From Bacteroidota bacterium (GTDB lineage Bacteria; Bacteroidota; Bacteroidia; Bacteroidales; Prolixibacteraceae), in the NCBI GenBank assembly GCA_029265715.1, contig JAJUGZ010000040.1, positions 1-33,848 of the forward strand: DNA of 33,848 nt, given 5' to 3'. Below are positions 8,471 to 16,831 of the stretch, piece by piece (the stretch's first letter is position 1; each line of letters begins with the position of its first letter). Under the pieces are notes generated by a model that saw only the letters and a program-made list of their open reading frames with translations, searched no databases and was not told the origin of the DNA. Both the position numbers and the translations under genes were made by a program.

Positions 8471-8740
8471 ATGTATTTAACTTCAGAGAAGAAAAAAGAA
8501 TTTTTCGCACAGTTCGGAAAATCAGAAGCTGACACGGGTTCAGCAGAAGCACAAATTGCCATGTTTTCATTCCGCATCAGCCACCTGACTGAGCACCTGA
8601 AAGAAAACAAAAAAGACTTCAGCACCCAGCGTGCTTTGACAAGCTTGGTTGGTAAACGCCGCAAATTGCTCGATTACTTAAAGAAAAAAGACATCGGGCG
8701 TTACCGTGCGATTGTAAAAGAACTGAACTTACGTCGATAA
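8471..8740 (+). CDS. rpsO: 30S ribosomal protein S15
   Basis: An 89-residue protein, the universal length of S15. It has the diagnostic DTGSAEAQIAMFSFRISHLTEHLKENKKD region (split here: DTGSAEAQI then ISHLTEHLKENKKD) and the C-terminal LVGKRRKLLDYLKKKD. It binds the central domain of 16S rRNA early in small-subunit assembly. ATG 8471 gives the standard MYLTSEKKKEFF start; a 5' extension to 8444 is not family-like. It has its own promoter and terminator but sits just before pnp, the classical rpsO-pnp order. Confidence 0.97.
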   Translation: MYLTSEKKKEFFAQFGKSEADTGSAEAQIAMFSFRISHLTEHLKENKKDFSTQRALTSLVGKRRKLLDYLKKKDIGRYRAIVKELNLRR

Positions 8741-8750
8741 TAAATTCGGG

Positions 8751-8777
8751 AAAAGGCAATAAATGTTATTGCCTTTT
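8751..8777 (+). terminator. Intrinsic terminator of rpsO
   Basis: A perfect 12-bp stem AAAAGGCAATAA/TTATTGCCTTTT with a three-base ATG loop (8763-8765), followed by a T-rich tail. It separates rpsO from pnp. Confidence 0.85.
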
Positions 8778-8966
8778 CTTATTTTTGATCAGCCTTTCAA
8801 ATTTTATCCGGACATTTCACAGACGAAAAACCACCGATAAGGTTTTGAACACAGGGTTAACAGGTAAAAACTGTTTGCAATACGAAAAAACATTAAAACT
8901 AAATAGCGAAATGCCCCACCACACCCATTTCGGAATTATGATGTTTAAATTATTATTGGAGAAATT

Positions 8967-11228
8967 ATGAATCAAGCAATTATCAAGACAATTGACCTTG
9001 GTGATGGCCGGACCATTACCATTGAAACCGGCAGACTGGCCAAACAGGCCGACGGGGCAGTTGTTGTTAAAATGGGTGATACCATGTTGTTGGCGACTGT
9101 TGTATCTGCAAAAGAAGCCAATGAGGGTGTTGATTTTATGCCATTATCGGTTGATTACCGTGAGAAATTCTCGGCTGCCGGACGCTTTCCCGGCGGTTTT
9201 TTAAAACGCGAAGCCCGTCCGTCGGACGACGAAATTCTGGTTGCCCGGTTGGTTGACCGTGCTTTGCGCCCGCTCTTCCCTGCTGATTACCATGCTGAGA
9301 CTGTGGTTATGATCAGCCTTATTTCGGCCGACAAAGAAGTGATGGCCGACTCACTGGCCGGACTGGCTGCATCAGCCGCCATCGCCGTGTCCGATGTTCC
9401 GTTCGAAACTCCGATTTCAGAAGTACGCGTAGCCCGCATCGACGGCGAATTCATTATCAACCCGACTTATTCGCAACTGGCCAAAGCCGACCTCGACATC
9501 ATGGTTGGCGCGTCATACGACAATATCATGATGGTTGAAGGCGAAATGGACGAAGTAACCGAGGAAGATATGCTCGAAGCCATCAAGGTTGCCCACGAAG
9601 CCATCCGCTCACACTGTAAAGCTCAGGAAGAACTGGCTGCCGAAGTTGGAAAAACCAAACGCACATATTGCCACGAAATAAACGACGAAGCCATTCGGGC
9701 CCAAGTTCATGCCGACCTGTATCCGAAATGCTACGATATTGCCAAACAGCAAATCAAAGACAAACAGCAGCGCATCGATGCATTTGCTGCTGTTGTCGAT
9801 GAATATGTAGAAGCATACAAAACAGCGAATGCCGAAAACCAAGAGATCGATCTGGAACGCGACGAAAAACTGATCCGCAAATATTACCACGATGTGGAAA
9901 AAGAAGCAATGCGCCGAATGATCCTCGACGAAGGCATCCGTTTGGATGGCCGTACAACCACCCAGATCCGTCCGATCTGGGGCGAAGTTGACTATCTGCC
10001 GGGAGCACATGGTTCAGCTATTTTCACCCGCGGAGAAACCCAGTCGCTTTCATCAATTACTCTGGGAACCAAAATGGATGAAAAAATCATCGATGGCGTA
10101 ACCGTCCAGGGAACCGAGAAATTCCTGTTACACTATAACTTCCCGCCCTTCTCAACCGGTGAAGCCAAAGTTCCCCGAGGGTTGGGCCGTCGTGAAATCG
10201 GTCACGGGAACCTGGCTTTCCGCGCATTGAAACGCATGATTCCAGAAGATTTTCCTTACGTAATCCGTATTGTTTCCGATATTTTGGAATCAAACGGATC
10301 GTCATCAATGGCAACCGTTTGCGCCGGAACCATGGTTATGATGGATGCCGGTGTTAAAATGCGTCGTCCGGTTTCGGGTATTGCCATGGGTTTAATTACC
10401 GACAAAGGTTCAGATAAATTTGCCGTTCTTTCTGACATTTTGGGCGACGAAGACCACCTGGGAGATATGGACTTTAAAGTGACCGGCACCACTAAGGGAA
10501 TTACCGCCACCCAGATGGACATTAAAGTTGACGGGCTTTCGTACGAAGTTCTTTCGCAGGCACTTCAGCAAGCAAAAGAAGGACGCGCCCACATTCTGGG
10601 CAAGATCCTGGAAATTATTCCGGAGCCACGTCCAAACTTCAAACCCAATGTTCCACGCGTAGAAACAGTCCAGATCCCGAAAGAGATGATTGGACCAATT
10701 ATTGGCCCCGGAGGGAAAAATATCCAGAAACTTCAGGAAGAAACCAAAACAGTTATTGTTATTGAAGAAAAAGACGAAGTTGGATATGTTGAAATTTCGG
10801 GCGCCAACCAGGAAGCCGTTGAAGCAGCCAAAAAGCGTATCAAGATGATCGTTGCAGTTCCTGAAGTAGGCGAAGTTTATAAAGGAAAAGTAAAAACAAT
10901 CACCACCTTTGGCGCTTTTATCGAAATCCTTCCGGGCAAGGAAGGTTTGCTGCACATATCGGAAATAGCCTGGGAACGTTTGGCGAAAGTTGAAGATGCG
11001 CTGAAAGAAGGCGACGAAGTTGAAGTGAAACTGCTCGACTTTGAACGCGACGGCAAAATGAAGCTTTCCCGTAAAGTGTTGCTCCCAAAACCGGAAGGAA
11101 TGCCCGAACAGCAGCCACGCCAGCCACGTCAGGAAGGCAGTGAACGCCGCGACAACCGGGATCGTCGGGACAACCGGAGCCGCGACAATCGCGACCGTCG
11201 CGATAACCGGGATCGCCGGAATTCGTAA
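8967..11228 (+). CDS. pnp: Polyribonucleotide nucleotidyltransferase (PNPase)
   Basis: A 753-residue phosphorolytic 3'-5' exoribonuclease that acts as a trimer and is part of RNA decay. It has two RNase PH domains. The catalytic motif [17 protein letters not shown] places the metal-binding aspartates at Asp494 and Asp500 (equivalent to E. coli Asp486/492). A KH domain carries [14 protein letters not shown], and an S1 domain begins [19 protein letters not shown]. Beyond the S1 domain a ~40-residue tail is built of near-repeats of RRDNRD and should be disordered and RNA-binding (inference). ATG 8967 is preceded by TTGGAGAAATT, a plausible ribosome site. A terminator follows at 11254-11282. Confidence 0.97.
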   Translation: MNQAIIKTIDLGDGRTITIETGRLAKQADGAVVVKMGDTMLLATVVSAKEANEGVDFMPLSVDYREKFSAAGRFPGGFLKREARPSDDEILVARLVDRALRPLFPADYHAETVVMISLISADKEVMADSLAGLAASAAIAVSDVPFETPISEVRVARIDGEFIINPTYSQLAKADLDIMVGASYDNIMMVEGEMDEVTEEDMLEAIKVAHEAIRSHCKAQEELAAEVGKTKRTYCHEINDEAIRAQVHADLYPKCYDIAKQQIKDKQQRIDAFAAVVDEYVEAYKTANAENQEIDLERDEKLIRKYYHDVEKEAMRRMILDEGIRLDGRTTTQIRPIWGEVDYLPGAHGSAIFTRGETQSLSSITLGTKMDEKIIDGVTVQGTEKFLLHYNFPPFSTGEAKVPRGLGRREIGHGNLAFRALKRMIPEDFPYVIRIVSDILESNGSSSMATVCAGTMVMMDAGVKMRRPVSGIAMGLITDKGSDKFAVLSDILGDEDHLGDMDFKVTGTTKGITATQMDIKVDGLSYEVLSQALQQAKEGRAHILGKILEIIPEPRPNFKPNVPRVETVQIPKEMIGPIIGPGGKNIQKLQEETKTVIVIEEKDEVGYVEISGANQEAVEAAKKRIKMIVAVPEVGEVYKGKVKTITTFGAFIEILPGKEGLLHISEIAWERLAKVEDALKEGDEVEVKLLDFERDGKMKLSRKVLLPKPEGMPEQQPRQPRQEGSERRDNRDRRDNRSRDNRDRRDNRDRRNS

Positions 11229-11253
11229 GTGAATAAACAACCAATGTATATCT

Positions 11254-11282
11254 AAAATGCCCGCCTGCCGGGCATTTTTTTT
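11254..11282 (+). terminator. Intrinsic terminator after pnp
   Basis: The stem ATGCCCG/CGGGCAT (11257-11263 and 11269-11275), extendable by flanking A/T pairs, has loop CCTGC and a run of eight T (11275-11282). The next gene starts only 10 bases after the T run. Confidence 0.85.
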
Positions 11283-11292
11283 ATTTAGCAAC

Positions 11293-11778
11293 ATGGGGAC
11301 AAAATCAGAACAAATCATTAAGAAGGCAACCGCCGAACTGATCGGTAGCCGGGAGAAAGACCTCCGGTTTCTCCGGGTCGAAGAATATTTCAGGATGATT
11401 GACCGCAGCGATGCATTTTCGGCAACCTGCCAAACCTGCAAAAACCACCTGTCTGAAACCGAAATAATGAACAGTACCATTCGCCGGGTTATTGACCATC
11501 CGGGAAACGAACGCCGCCAATACGATCGTCTGATTGACGAAATGAGCAAACACCAGCGAAAAGAGCACGGATTTTATCCGCCCTTTTACTTCAACTATCT
11601 GTACTCGTTTTACGGAATCGTCGGTGGCACTGCTGCAGGAGCTGTTGTCTGGCTCCCGTTTTCATCACTCAGCGCCTGGTACTTTTTAGTCCCGGCTATT
11701 TCATTCGGCCTGCTGGCCGGACAACTCATCGGAGGCAAAAAAGACGCCCGGATCCGGGCCAACAACAAAATTCTGTGA
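11293..11778 (+). CDS. Hypothetical two-helix membrane protein
   Basis: A 161-residue protein I do not recognise. The N-terminal ~95 residues are soluble, charged and probably helical, with a CQTC motif (Cys46, Cys49) followed by a histidine-rich stretch. Two hydrophobic segments follow (~103-121 and ~127-147), and the tail is basic. Both ends are likely cytoplasmic. ATG 11293 was chosen because the upstream in-frame start lies inside the pnp terminator hairpin. No Shine-Dalgarno sequence is visible. With the terminator so close upstream, expression must come from readthrough or from a promoter within the hairpin region. It may be a peripheral envelope protein; no function is assigned. Confidence 0.75.
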   Translation: MGTKSEQIIKKATAELIGSREKDLRFLRVEEYFRMIDRSDAFSATCQTCKNHLSETEIMNSTIRRVIDHPGNERRQYDRLIDEMSKHQRKEHGFYPPFYFNYLYSFYGIVGGTAAGAVVWLPFSSLSAWYFLVPAISFGLLAGQLIGGKKDARIRANNKIL

Positions 11779-11853
11779 GTTTGTAATTTTCATATTCGGG
11801 TAAGTACCCATGGGGTATTTAGAGTAGAATTTACACCATAAAATAATCCTGAA

Positions 11854-13953
11854 ATGAAAAAACATTTTATTCCGATTTTATCTGTATTCATTATGACATC
11901 GTGTGCTGAAAAGATTCAATATCCGGCAACCGCTAAAGTTGATGTAAAAGACAATTACTTTGGTATTGAAGTAGAAGACCCTTACCGCTGGCTCGAAAAC
12001 GACAACTCCGACTCGACCGCCCAATGGGTAAAAGCCCAAAACGAAGTAACTTTTGCTTACCTGAACAAACTTCCATACCGCGAACAAATAAAAAACCGTC
12101 TGACTGAACTTTGGGACTATCCTAAATACGGCACGCCATTCAAGAAAGCAGGCAAGTACTTTTTTTATAAAAACGACGGACTGCAAAACCAAAGTGTCTT
12201 ATATATGACCGACGACCTGAAGGGCGAACCCCGGGTTGCCCTCGACCCAAACGCCTTATCCGAAGACGGGACTGTTGCCTTGTCCGGCATCGATATTTCC
12301 GACGATGGCAAAACGCTGGTTTATATGATCGCCCGCTCCGGATCTGACTGGAACGAAATCTTTGCCAAAAACCTGGAAACCGGCAAAATGCTCGAAGATC
12401 ACCTGGTTTGGGTAAAATTTTCGGGAGTGAGCTGGTACGACGGCGGGTTTTTCTACAGTGCCTACGACAAACCGGAAGAAGGCAGCGAACTATCAAAGGC
12501 CAACGAATATCAAAAATTATACTACCACAAATTGGGGACACCACAGGCCAGCGACGAGTTAATCCTGAATGATCCCCAACACCCCAAGCGCATGTTTGGC
12601 GGCGGTGTGACCAACGACAAACGGTTCTTATTTGTAGGCATGTCGGAAGGAACAAGCGGAAACGCTCTGACCGTAAGAGACCTGAGCCGGAAAGGCAGCA
12701 AATTTGTCCCACTGATGAAAAGTTTCGAGTTCGATTTCAACGCGGTTGAAAACATAGGCGACGACATTTATGTGCTGACCAACTACAAAGCTCCCAGGTA
12801 CCGTTTGATTAAAATCAACATCAACCATCCGGAAGAAGCCGCATGGACCGAAGTAGTCCCGGAGAAAAAAGATGTATTGGAATCGGTTCGACTGATTGCC
12901 GGGAAACTCGTCCTGAAATATATGACCGACGCTCACAGCCAGATAGAAGTTTATGCTTACGACGGAACTCCGGAATATGAGATTCAACTCCCGGGTATTG
13001 GTACGGTCGACAGTTTCTCGGGCGAGAAGGACGACTCAATTGCCTACTACAATTACACTTCATTCAATACGCCCGGCGAAATTTACAAATACAATTTTGT
13101 CACCAAACAGTCTGAGCTACACTATCGTCCGGAGGTTAAATTTAATCCGGAAGATTTCGAAATCAAACAGGTATTTTACACCAGCAAAGACAGTACCAGG
13201 GTCCCGATGTTCCTGATGTATAAAAAAGGGCTGGAACTAAACGGTAAAAATCCGACATTACTATATGGCTACGGCGGCTTCAACATCAGCCTTACGCCTT
13301 CATTCTCGGTTGCCCGCCTGGTTTTTGTCGAAAATGGCGGAGTTCTGGCAGTAGCCAACCTGCGTGGTGGTGGCGAATACGGCGAAGACTGGCACAAAGC
13401 CGGAACTAAAATGCAAAAGCAAAATGTGTTCGACGACTTTATCAGCGCAGCCGAATACCTGATCCGAGAGAAATATACCTCGAGCGACAAGCTGGCTATT
13501 CAGGGCGGATCAAACGGCGGATTATTAATTGGCGCCGTCACAAACCAACGTCCGGAACTATTCAAGGTAGCGCTTCCTGCTGTAGGAGTTATGGATATGC
13601 TCCGGTTCCAGAAATTTACCATCGGCTGGGCTTGGGCCAGCGACTACGGAACCAGCAACGATAGCAAAGAAATGTTTGAGTATTTATATAGTTACTCGCC
13701 GTACCACAACATCAAAAAAGGCGGACACTATCCAGCAATCCTGGCAACCACAGCCGATCACGACGACCGTGTTGTGCCTGCCCACACCTTCAAATACATG
13801 GCCCGTATGCAGGAATATAACGCCGGGAAATTGCCAACACTTTTGCGCATCGATACCAAAGCCGGCCATGGCGGGGGTAAGCCGACCACCAAAGTTATTG
13901 AAGAATACACCGATTTGTGGTCATTTACATTTTACCATTTAGGCATGAAATAG
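11854..13953 (+). CDS. Prolyl oligopeptidase family S9A serine peptidase, lipoprotein
   Basis: A 699-residue exported peptidase that cleaves small peptides, typically after proline. The signal has a lipobox ending ...MTSC with Cys17, so it is likely anchored in the outer or inner membrane facing the periplasm. A beta-propeller N-terminal domain begins with DPYRWLEND. The alpha/beta hydrolase domain carries the triad: Ser553 in GGSNGG, Asp637 in DHDDRV and His672 in AGHGGG. Length matches the ~700-residue family. Upstream, 11798-11817 holds alternative small hairpins. The TAG stop begins a weak inverted repeat, and a terminator lies at 14131-14161. One of three exported peptidases in the window. 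Confidence 0.95.
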   Translation: MKKHFIPILSVFIMTSCAEKIQYPATAKVDVKDNYFGIEVEDPYRWLENDNSDSTAQWVKAQNEVTFAYLNKLPYREQIKNRLTELWDYPKYGTPFKKAGKYFFYKNDGLQNQSVLYMTDDLKGEPRVALDPNALSEDGTVALSGIDISDDGKTLVYMIARSGSDWNEIFAKNLETGKMLEDHLVWVKFSGVSWYDGGFFYSAYDKPEEGSELSKANEYQKLYYHKLGTPQASDELILNDPQHPKRMFGGGVTNDKRFLFVGMSEGTSGNALTVRDLSRKGSKFVPLMKSFEFDFNAVENIGDDIYVLTNYKAPRYRLIKININHPEEAAWTEVVPEKKDVLESVRLIAGKLVLKYMTDAHSQIEVYAYDGTPEYEIQLPGIGTVDSFSGEKDDSIAYYNYTSFNTPGEIYKYNFVTKQSELHYRPEVKFNPEDFEIKQVFYTSKDSTRVPMFLMYKKGLELNGKNPTLLYGYGGFNISLTPSFSVARLVFVENGGVLAVANLRGGGEYGEDWHKAGTKMQKQNVFDDFISAAEYLIREKYTSSDKLAIQGGSNGGLLIGAVTNQRPELFKVALPAVGVMDMLRFQKFTIGWAWASDYGTSNDSKEMFEYLYSYSPYHNIKKGGHYPAILATTADHDDRVVPAHTFKYMARMQEYNAGKLPTLLRIDTKAGHGGGKPTTKVIEEYTDLWSFTFYHLGMK

Positions 13954-14130
13954 CCATGTGTGCAAAGCCCGCACAAACCGGAAATGTACAAATGGCTATT
14001 CCATCTCGTTGAGAAACTAGTTTGAAAAACAGAAATAGATATAAAAATTGCAAGAAACAACTTTGAAAATTTATACAGATGAAATGTAATCAAAGCCATT
14101 TTCTGATCCCTTAAATAAATCGTATTTTTA

Positions 14131-14161
14131 AAATCCCGGAGCTAATTGTTCCGGGATTTTT
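14131..14161 (+). terminator. Terminator-like hairpin between S9A peptidase and deoxynucleoside kinase
   Basis: The perfect 10-bp stem AAATCCCGGA/TCCGGGATTT (14131-14140 and 14150-14159) has a 9-base loop. Five T (14157-14161) follow or overlap its end. It lies 11 bases before the kinase ATG and 180 bases after the peptidase stop. Confidence 0.8.
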
Positions 14162-14172
14162 ATCTGATTGCG

Positions 14173-14811
14173 ATGAATATTGATTATCTGGTTATTGAGG
14201 GAAACATCGGCGCGGGCAAGACAACCCTGGCACAAATGATCAGCCACGATTTTAATGCCAAACTGGTAGTTGAACAGTTTACGGACAACCCGTTCCTCCC
14301 GAAATTTTATGAAGATCAGGAAAAGTATTCTTTCCCGCTCGAAATGTCATTTCTGGCCGAGCGGTACAACCAGTTGCACCGCGAGCTGTCCAACTTCGAT
14401 CTGTTCCGTAATTTTACAGTTTGTGATTATTATTTTATGAAATCGCTGATTTTTGCCAGTAAAACACTCAAAGAAGATGAATACAAATTATACCGGCAGT
14501 TCTTCGAGATTATTTACGACAAGATGCCCAAACCAGATCTATATGTTTACCTGCACAAAACTCCGGATAACTTACTGAAAAACATCGCCAAACGGGGGCG
14601 CCAATACGAACAATCAATCACCCACAGCTATCTCGAACAGATTCAGGATGCCTACTTCAGCTTTTTCAAACAACGCAACGATCTCCCGATTGTGATTATC
14701 GACACCAACAACATCGATTTCGTGAACAATCCCGATCATTTTAAATTAATTACAAATTGCATTTTTAATACCTCATACAATAAGGGTATAACCCGCGTTC
14801 TATTGTCATAA
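14173..14811 (+). CDS. Deoxynucleoside kinase (dCK/dGK family)
   Basis: A 212-residue cytoplasmic kinase that salvages deoxynucleosides to 5'-monophosphates. The P-loop GNIGAGKTT is at residues 10-18, and VVEQFTDNPFLPKFY and a lid-like KRGRQYEQ follow, all typical of the deoxyadenosine/deoxyguanosine kinase family. Substrate specificity cannot be read with certainty. ATG 14173 was chosen over 14146 because the longer version would start inside the hairpin loop. The start follows a terminator-like hairpin by 11 bases. A near-consensus TATTTTTA lies at 14123-14130. Confidence 0.92.
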   Translation: MNIDYLVIEGNIGAGKTTLAQMISHDFNAKLVVEQFTDNPFLPKFYEDQEKYSFPLEMSFLAERYNQLHRELSNFDLFRNFTVCDYYFMKSLIFASKTLKEDEYKLYRQFFEIIYDKMPKPDLYVYLHKTPDNLLKNIAKRGRQYEQSITHSYLEQIQDAYFSFFKQRNDLPIVIIDTNNIDFVNNPDHFKLITNCIFNTSYNKGITRVLLS

Positions 14812-14827
14812 CCTTTGATGTTTTTAT

Positions 14828-14858
14828 TTTACCGTTTATTTAAACATTGCTAAATTTG
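14828..14858 (+). promoter_or_regulatory. Promoter of OmpA/TPR lipoprotein gene
   Basis: TTTA (14828-14831), 19 bases, then TAAATTTG (14851-14858), an exact -7 consensus. It lies 49 bases before the ATG at 14908. Confidence 0.65.
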
Positions 14859-14907
14859 TATTCGCAACCGAAAAACCAAAATAAGTTCAAAATTAAATAA
14901 CATCATT

Positions 14908-16662
14908 ATGAAAAATTGTAACTTAAAACCACTTGCCTCTGTTGCTTTAGCGGCTTTGTTACTTTCAAGTTGTGCCAGTTTGCAGAAAATGAAAAAAAAT
15001 GCAGACAAGATTAATTTCAAAGTAACCCCGGAAGTTCTGGAAACCAAAGCCGGCAACGTTGATGTAGCCATCGACGGCAAATTCCCGGCAAAATACTTTG
15101 TCAAAAAAGCAACATTAGTTGCAACTCCTGTTCTGAAATATAACGGCGGAGAAACAGCCTTTGAGCCGGTAACCGTTCAAGGCGAACGCGTTGACGCCAA
15201 CAATAAAGTTATTTCATACAGCAATGGTGGAAGCTTTGCCTACAAAGATGCAACACCATTCACCGACGCCATGCGCGTTTCCCAGCTTGAAATCCGCATG
15301 AAAGCATCTAAAGGCAAAAAAAGTGTCGATTTCGCCCCGGTAAAAGTGGCCGATGGAGTAATCGCTACTTCAACCTTGGTACTGAACTATCCTTCTGCAA
15401 TCCTGGGCGTACAGCGCGAAAAAAACACAACCGGCAAATACGATCCGAACATCGACAAATTCCAGCGAATTGTTCCTGACGAATTTACTGCAGACATTCA
15501 CTATCTGATCAATCGTTCGGAAATCCGCCCTTCGGAATTAGCGGCAGATGATATTAAAGAATTCAAGAAATACACGAAAGATGCAGCCAAAGACGACCGC
15601 AAGAAACTGAAGGAGATTGAAGTTTCGGCTTATGCTTCTCCCGACGGTGCATTGGATTTCAACACCCAATTATCGCAAAAGCGCCAGGGAACATCATCGG
15701 GCTTTGTTGGCAAAGAATTGAAAAAAGAAGCGATCGAAGCTCAGTTGAACACCAAATTCACCCCGGAAGACTGGGAAGGGTTCAAAGAAATGATGGAAAA
15801 ATCAAGCATTCAGGACAAAGAATTGATCCTGCGTGTTCTGTCGATGTACACCGATCCTGAAGTTCGCGAACGCGAAATCAAAAACCTGTCCCAGGCATTT
15901 ACCAAAGTTGCAGAAGAAATCCTTCCCAAACTGCGTCGTGCCAAACTGACTACCAGCATCGACCTGATTGGAAAAACCGACGAAGAAATCATGGCTTTGG
16001 CCGAATCAGATCCTTCAAAATTAAATCCTGCTGAATTGTTGTATGCTGCAACCTTATTCCAGGATCTGAACAAACAGCTTTCTATCTACAATTCATTCAT
16101 GAAAATTTACTCAAACGACTGGAGAGGTTACAACAACGCCGGTTTAGTTTTAGTAAAACAGATGAAATATGCCGATGCAAAAAGCTTGTTCGAAAAAGCT
16201 GAAAAGTTGAAAAACGACGAACCAATCATCAAAAATAATTTAGGAGCTGTTGCTTTATACGAAAACGACCTGGCCAAAGCTGAAACTTATTTTGGTGCAG
16301 CTCAAGGCGCCGGCGAAGAAGTTAACTACAACATGGGTATCCTGAGCATCAAAAAAGGAAACTACGATGCAGCTGTTAAATATTTCGGGAACAGCGACTC
16401 ACCCAATACCGGCTTGGCTAAAATCCTAGCCGGCGACAACAACGGAGCATTGAAATCGTTGGAAAACTGCACTTGGGAAGGTTGCTACATGAAAGAATAC
16501 TTCAAAGCAGTGGTGGGCGCCCGTACAGCCAAAGAAAACCTGATGTACGAAAGCCTGGAAACAGCTGTTAAAATGAAACCTGAATTGAAATCGAAAATTG
16601 CAACCGATATGGAATTCGCTAAATACTTTAACGAAGCCCGTTTCAAAGCAATTGTCCAATAA
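14908..16662 (+). CDS. Outer-membrane-type lipoprotein with OmpA-like segment and TPR repeats
   Basis: A 584-residue lipoprotein. The lipobox is LLLSSC with Cys22. Residues ~30-180 are probably beta-rich. A segment with SAYASPDG at 240-247, followed by NTQLSQKR, resembles an OmpA-like peptidoglycan-binding core. The second half (~390-520) contains tetratricopeptide repeats, such as WRGYNNAGLVLVKQMKYADA. Proteins of this layout are conserved in Bacteroidota, but I do not know a characterised function. Anchoring of the envelope or assembly of an outer-membrane complex is inference. It has its own promoter and its own terminator (16688-16716), so it is monocistronic. Confidence 0.85.
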   Translation: MKNCNLKPLASVALAALLLSSCASLQKMKKNADKINFKVTPEVLETKAGNVDVAIDGKFPAKYFVKKATLVATPVLKYNGGETAFEPVTVQGERVDANNKVISYSNGGSFAYKDATPFTDAMRVSQLEIRMKASKGKKSVDFAPVKVADGVIATSTLVLNYPSAILGVQREKNTTGKYDPNIDKFQRIVPDEFTADIHYLINRSEIRPSELAADDIKEFKKYTKDAAKDDRKKLKEIEVSAYASPDGALDFNTQLSQKRQGTSSGFVGKELKKEAIEAQLNTKFTPEDWEGFKEMMEKSSIQDKELILRVLSMYTDPEVREREIKNLSQAFTKVAEEILPKLRRAKLTTSIDLIGKTDEEIMALAESDPSKLNPAELLYAATLFQDLNKQLSIYNSFMKIYSNDWRGYNNAGLVLVKQMKYADAKSLFEKAEKLKNDEPIIKNNLGAVALYENDLAKAETYFGAAQGAGEEVNYNMGILSIKKGNYDAAVKYFGNSDSPNTGLAKILAGDNNGALKSLENCTWEGCYMKEYFKAVVGARTAKENLMYESLETAVKMKPELKSKIATDMEFAKYFNEARFKAIVQ

Positions 16663-16687
16663 GCAATCAATTTGTGTAAACATAAAG

Positions 16688-16716
16688 AACCGTCTCAGCA
16701 ATGAGGCGGTTTTTTT
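16688..16716 (+). terminator. Intrinsic terminator of lipoprotein gene
   Basis: The 10-bp stem AACCGTCTCA/TGAGGCGGTT (one G-U pair) has a GCAA tetraloop (16698-16701), followed by a T run to 16716. Confidence 0.9.
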
Positions 16717-16831
16717 GTTTATGCATCCTGAATGCAAAATCACCATTCTTCTGTAATAATTCGAGAAAAAGGGGAACAAATCATTCCGAAACGATGAAAA
16801 GGGAAATTACCAACTACAAAAGTTATAACGT

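Noticed and set aside
8785-8970. 61-codon ORF between rpsO and pnp
   Set aside because: No family-like sequence. It overlaps the pnp start, and the region is better explained as the pnp leader.
10410-11549. 379-codon minus-strand ORF across pnp
   Set aside because: Antisense shadow of pnp and the following gene. Its Phe/Asn-rich composition mirrors the sense codons.
12140-12712. 190-codon minus-strand ORF inside the S9A peptidase gene
   Set aside because: A shadow frame of a clearly coding gene, with an Arg/Ser/Cys-rich composition typical of antisense reading.
13951-13998. Inverted repeat TAGCCAT/ATGGCTA with inner TGTGC/GCACA after the S9A gene
   Set aside because: The stems are interrupted and not followed by a T run. 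A better terminator lies at 14131-14161.
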